Made by a program: the position numbers and the translations under genes | In this document: positions 60,979-64,000 of the stretch, one piece after another | How the letters are laid out: every line of letters starts with the position of its first letter | Position numbering within the stretch: position 1 is the stretch's first letter | Assembly: GCF_964204645.1 (NCBI RefSeq) | Contig: NC_134026.1 | Span: 31,357,150 to 31,421,149, forward strand | Direction of reading: 5' to 3' | DNA from: Tubulanus polymorphus | Lineage: Eukaryota; Nemertea; Palaeonemertea; Tubulaniformes; Tubulanidae | DNA length: 64,000 nucleotides | The notes under the pieces: model-generated | Seen by the model: the letters and a program-made list of their open reading frames with translations, nothing else | Databases searched by the model: none | What the model was told of the DNA's origin: nothing

Positions 60979-61400
60979 AGTGTCCCGGGTTCGAACCTAG
61001 TAGATACTGATGCTGCATGGTCCTGATGCTGAATAGAGGATGTACAGGGGTGTCCCGGGTTCGAACCTAGTAGATACTGATGCTGCATGGTCCTGATGCT
61101 GAATAGAGGATGTACAGGGGTGTCCCGGGTTCGAACCTAGTAGATACTGATGCAGCATGGTCCTGATGCTGAATAGAGGATGTACAGGGGTGTCCCGAGT
61201 TCGAACCTAGTAGATACTGATGCTGAATAGAGGATGTACAGGGGTGTCCCGGTTTCGAACCTAGTAGATACTGATGCTGCATGGTCCTGATGCTGAAAAG
61301 AGAATGTACAGGGGTGTCCCCGGTTCGAACCCGATAATTACTGACACTGATTCAGAGTGTCCTGCTGAATAGAGGATGTACAGGGGTGTCCCGGGTTCAA
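60979..61400. repeat. 70-bp minisatellite with B-box-like motif
   Basis: Six units of 70 bp (shorter or divergent at the right end) each contain GGGTTCGAACCTAGTAG, a match to the tRNA B box, plus GAATAGAGGATGTACAGGGG. Expansion from a tRNA-derived SINE piece is likely. Confidence 0.9.
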
Positions 61401-61764
61401 ACCCAGTAATTTACTGATACTGATCCAGAGTATGCACTGAATAAGAATTGAATAGAATCGTAATTAAGAGAGCGATCACAGGGTTCACTCACTCACTCAC
61501 CGATCACAATTTGGGACTGCTGTTATTGACGTTTCAAATTATACCCTCTGAAATTACATCCATCATCTGCAACAGTAAGGCCAAAATTCCTGTTTTAAAC
61601 ATGGGTCAGTGGTGCTGTAATCTTTTTTCCTAAATTCATGATCCATTAAATTATTTCATCTTCAAATCAATATCACCGAGTAGGCCACCCCTCATCACAA
61701 TCTGAAATGTAAAAAAAAGAAAAAGAGTTGGGGCAAATTACCAAGTCCCGTGAAATAAAAAAGC

Positions 61765-61845
61765 GAAGTTCGAACCGGCAGGACTCGAAACTGCGGTCTC
61801 CGGGTTACCAGGCGGGAATACTAACCACTAGACCATAGATCTGTG
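61765..61845 (-). mobile_element. tRNA pseudogene or SINE head
   Basis: On the minus strand an A box GGTCTAGTGGTTAG and a T-arm-like GCAGTTTCGAGTCCTGC occur at tRNA spacing, with a middle part like tRNA-Asp/Glu (CCCGCCTGG). The anticodon stem (CCCGC against CCCGG) and acceptor stem do not pair, so it is not a functional tRNA. Confidence 0.5.
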
Positions 61846-62110
61846 GTAATCACTCGGGTGTGTAAGTTTGTCTCGTATGTCATTTCGTATGTGTTCAGTT
61901 TGCTTAAAATCGATTTTCAGAATGTATCTTAAACAGTTTGTCAAACGGATTAAGTTAAACAGATAACTGGGGTAAACTGAGGACACATCAGTGTGAATAT
62001 TAATTGAATTTGCGTGGATTTGAACCAAATGGAATTTTTGTGGCGTTGATCAGGTTCGAATCCCATCAGAAAATTATTTTCTAGACTTGGCGGTAATATT
62101 GGTACTTTTC

Positions 62111-62193
62111 ATTGGTCAGGATCAGTGACGTCACACTGTCAGTATAAAAACTCAGGTCAGCTGATCCCTCCTTCCAGTTCGGCCATTTTTCAG
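62111..62193 (+). promoter_or_regulatory. CCAAT / CRE / TATA promoter with leader exon
   Basis: ATTGG (inverted CCAAT) at 62,111, a perfect CRE TGACGTCA at 62,126 and TATAAAA at 62,143 are in textbook order. Transcription should start near 62,172, and a short leader ends at 62,193 before a strong donor GTAAGC. CRE-TATA promoters are typical of cAMP- or calcium-responsive genes. Confidence 0.72.
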
Positions 62194-62943
62194 GTAAGCA
62201 AACGTCGTCCATTTTATTTAATTCTTTCGATAAAATTTATTTATCAATCTTACTTGTAAATTTTATACATATAGACCTTAGGTTTCGCATACGGCTTTAT
62301 GTAAGACAATTTCAAGAGTTCCGAAAGTTCGGATTATATCATATAGGTGTTTAATTATGACATTTCCATTTTGACGTTCCTTTTGGCTTTGCTCTAAATT
62401 GTCCAAATGGTGTTTTTAACATTTAGAAGTAAATTTCAACGTTTGATTTGCAATTTCGCTCTCGTAATAATGAAGACGTTATTGTGATTTTATTGAGGAA
62501 ATTTATTAAACTTATTTATGAAATTTTCGGAAGCAGTTTTTCTGGTGTTCAAATCTAGCGCTAAAGCGGCTAGTTGACATGCCTAGGTGTAATACACAGA
62601 CAGCTCAGTCTATTGAACCATGACTCGAATCCATAGAAACCTTTCATTCGAAGCGTCGTTCAACTTAATCCTGCTGGCTTCTATATCTATTATTAAGAAA
62701 ATAATGATAAAATAATTTAATGTTAATTATTATTATTACTTAATAGAAACTCGATTTAGCTATTTCTTAGAGTCAATAATTTTCGATTTTCTTGATTTTT
62801 ATAAGATTGTTTTTACATTGCAGTAGCAGCAGCAGCATCAACAGCAGCAGTTAAAAAAGCAACAGTTAAGCAACAGCAGCAGTACAACGACAACTACAAC
62901 AATTACAACTTCAACAATTAAAACTTGAACTTCAACTTTGAAT

Positions 62944-63043
62944 ATGTCTACAAAATATGACCTTTTTTCGGGACTGTTGAAGCTGGTTCGCGCCGAGGTG
63001 CTGACGCTCGACCCTGTAACCCTCGGCGCGTTTTTTGATTTGA
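62944..63043 (+). CDS. Unrecognised gene, first coding exon (partial)
   Basis: A second exon starts at 62,824 after a ...TTTTTACATTGCAG acceptor. Its 5' UTR part is CAG/CAA-rich. The ATG at 62,944 opens a 33-codon frame (MSTKYDLFSGLLKLVRAEVL, then ending GAFFDL) up to a strong donor GTAAGT after 63,043, phase 1. I do not recognise the protein. The frame covers a perfect 10-bp inverted repeat, CGCGCCGAGG (62,989) with CCTCGGCGCG (63,021), followed by six T. Support for a real gene comes from the promoter and the two good splice sites; the next exon is not found before the window ends. Confidence 0.55.
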
Positions 63044-64000
63044 GTAAGTACAAAGTCTACTTCATCAATCTCAATCTAGGGTATCTCAAATTCTCGATTA
63101 TTTTTCATGAACATCTCAAATTATTTGATTTCCAACATCCGAAATTATTTGATCTCAAATTCACAATCACAATTATTTTATCTCAAATCTCCGCATTATT
63201 TGATTTCCTAAATCTCAAATTGTCTAAATCTCAATTATTTCGAATATCATCAATTAAAAAATCTAATATCATCTAATGTCAATTTCTTTCAATTCTCTTT
63301 TTAAGTTTGGAAAACTCTCAAACTTAATTGAATTTGCTATCGAATCTATGGTGAATTAAGTTTGAATTGAATTGAATTGAATAGTGAGTAGAGGCTCTGG
63401 TGGATGAGAATTAACTCGAGGAAGTAACTTCATTTCCTGGTTTCGGTTCCAAATATTGTCCAAATTGTGAAATATTCATCATGTTATTCATATTCCAGTC
63501 AATAGAGATAAGTTACAACATAAATAATTTAAACTGTGTAGGCCTCCAGACCAATGCATTTCATAGAAAATCCTGATTTATGTTTAATAAATCAAGTAAC
63601 TGGACTGCGCGGTTCAGTCCATTTAGTCAGGAAGCAGACTGCAGTTTAGTCCTTATTTTAATCAGTAACTGGACTGCGGTGTAGTCCATATTTTAGTCAA
63701 TAACTGTACTACCGTTTAATCCATATTTTAGTCAATAACTGGACTGCGGTGTAGTCCATATTTTAGTGTACTATGGTTTAGTCCATATTTTAGTCAATAA
63801 CTGGACTGCGGTTTAGTTGATAGTTTAGTCAGGAACCGCACGGCTGTTTAGTTCATATCCAGATACCCGTCACATTATGGGACCAACTTTTTAGATACCG
63901 CTGAAAAGTAGCACTAGTACTTTACGGTACTTTCGTTTTTCTCTTTGACTCCAGGATCCGAAAACATGTGATTTTCTTTTTTTATTAATCATTCATCAAC
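63044..64000. other. Intron of the last gene, with a degenerate minisatellite
   Basis: AT-rich intron sequence. At 63.60-63.85 kb about seven loose units of ACTGGACTGCGGTTTAGTCC with ATATTTTAGTCAATA repeat. No further exon is recognised. Confidence 0.6.

Noticed and set aside
61765-61845. Functional tRNA gene on the minus strand
   Set aside because: A and B boxes are present but the acceptor and anticodon stems do not pair.
63031-63036. Bacterial-type terminator at the hairpin plus T-run
   Set aside because: The context is an animal gene with GT-AG introns; an intrinsic bacterial terminator is not relevant, although the hairpin itself is reported.

Overview
This is a gene-bearing segment of an animal nuclear genome. 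The genes are split by many GT-AG introns, intergenic and intronic DNA is AT-rich, and minisatellites are very abundant: by my rough addition about a fifth of the window. The proteins are clear bilaterian orthologues, but intron positions and repeats do not look vertebrate. A lophotrochozoan (mollusc- or annelid-like) invertebrate is my best inference; the species cannot be named from the sequence alone.

Layout. 1-16.1 kb has no gene I can support, only dispersed repeats, tRNA-like fragments and minisatellites, including a 1.2 kb array of a 20-bp unit. 16.2-18.3 kb (+) is RPS12, whose last intron carries four tandem copies of a C/D-box snoRNA-like gene. 18.66-31.66 kb (-) is a single-pass receptor guanylate cyclase in 19 supported exons, with one candidate further exon; its start is not found. 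34.84-36.91 kb (-) is COMMD4. 37.12-38.59 kb (+) is MRPL9, head to head with COMMD4 about 210 bp apart. 39.84-41.21 kb (-) is riboflavin kinase. 41.73-57.82 kb (+) is a Nuclear Factor I (NFI) transcription factor with a long repeat-filled 3' flank. At 62.1 kb a TATA/CRE promoter opens an unrecognised gene (+) that leaves the window.

All exon joins given were checked by hand for GT-AG ends and for reading-phase continuity; every join in RPS12, the cyclase, COMMD4, MRPL9, RFK and NFI (from its second exon on) is phase-consistent. The six recognised genes are unrelated in function (translation, cGMP signalling, COMMD trafficking, mitochondrial translation, flavin synthesis, transcription), so this is ordinary gene neighbourhood and not an operon or pathway cluster.

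The most unusual material is where tandem repeats have captured splice signals and small RNA genes: (i) the four-copy snoRNA-like array in RPS12; (ii) seven in-frame tandem 5' splice sites at 30-bp spacing in NFI exon 8; (iii) six tandem 3' splice sites at 153-159 bp spacing before NFI exon 13, each followed by a 45-nt phase-0 potential microexon and each unit carrying two CTCF-like motifs; (iv) a possible early terminal exon that would leave NFI as a DNA-binding domain only.
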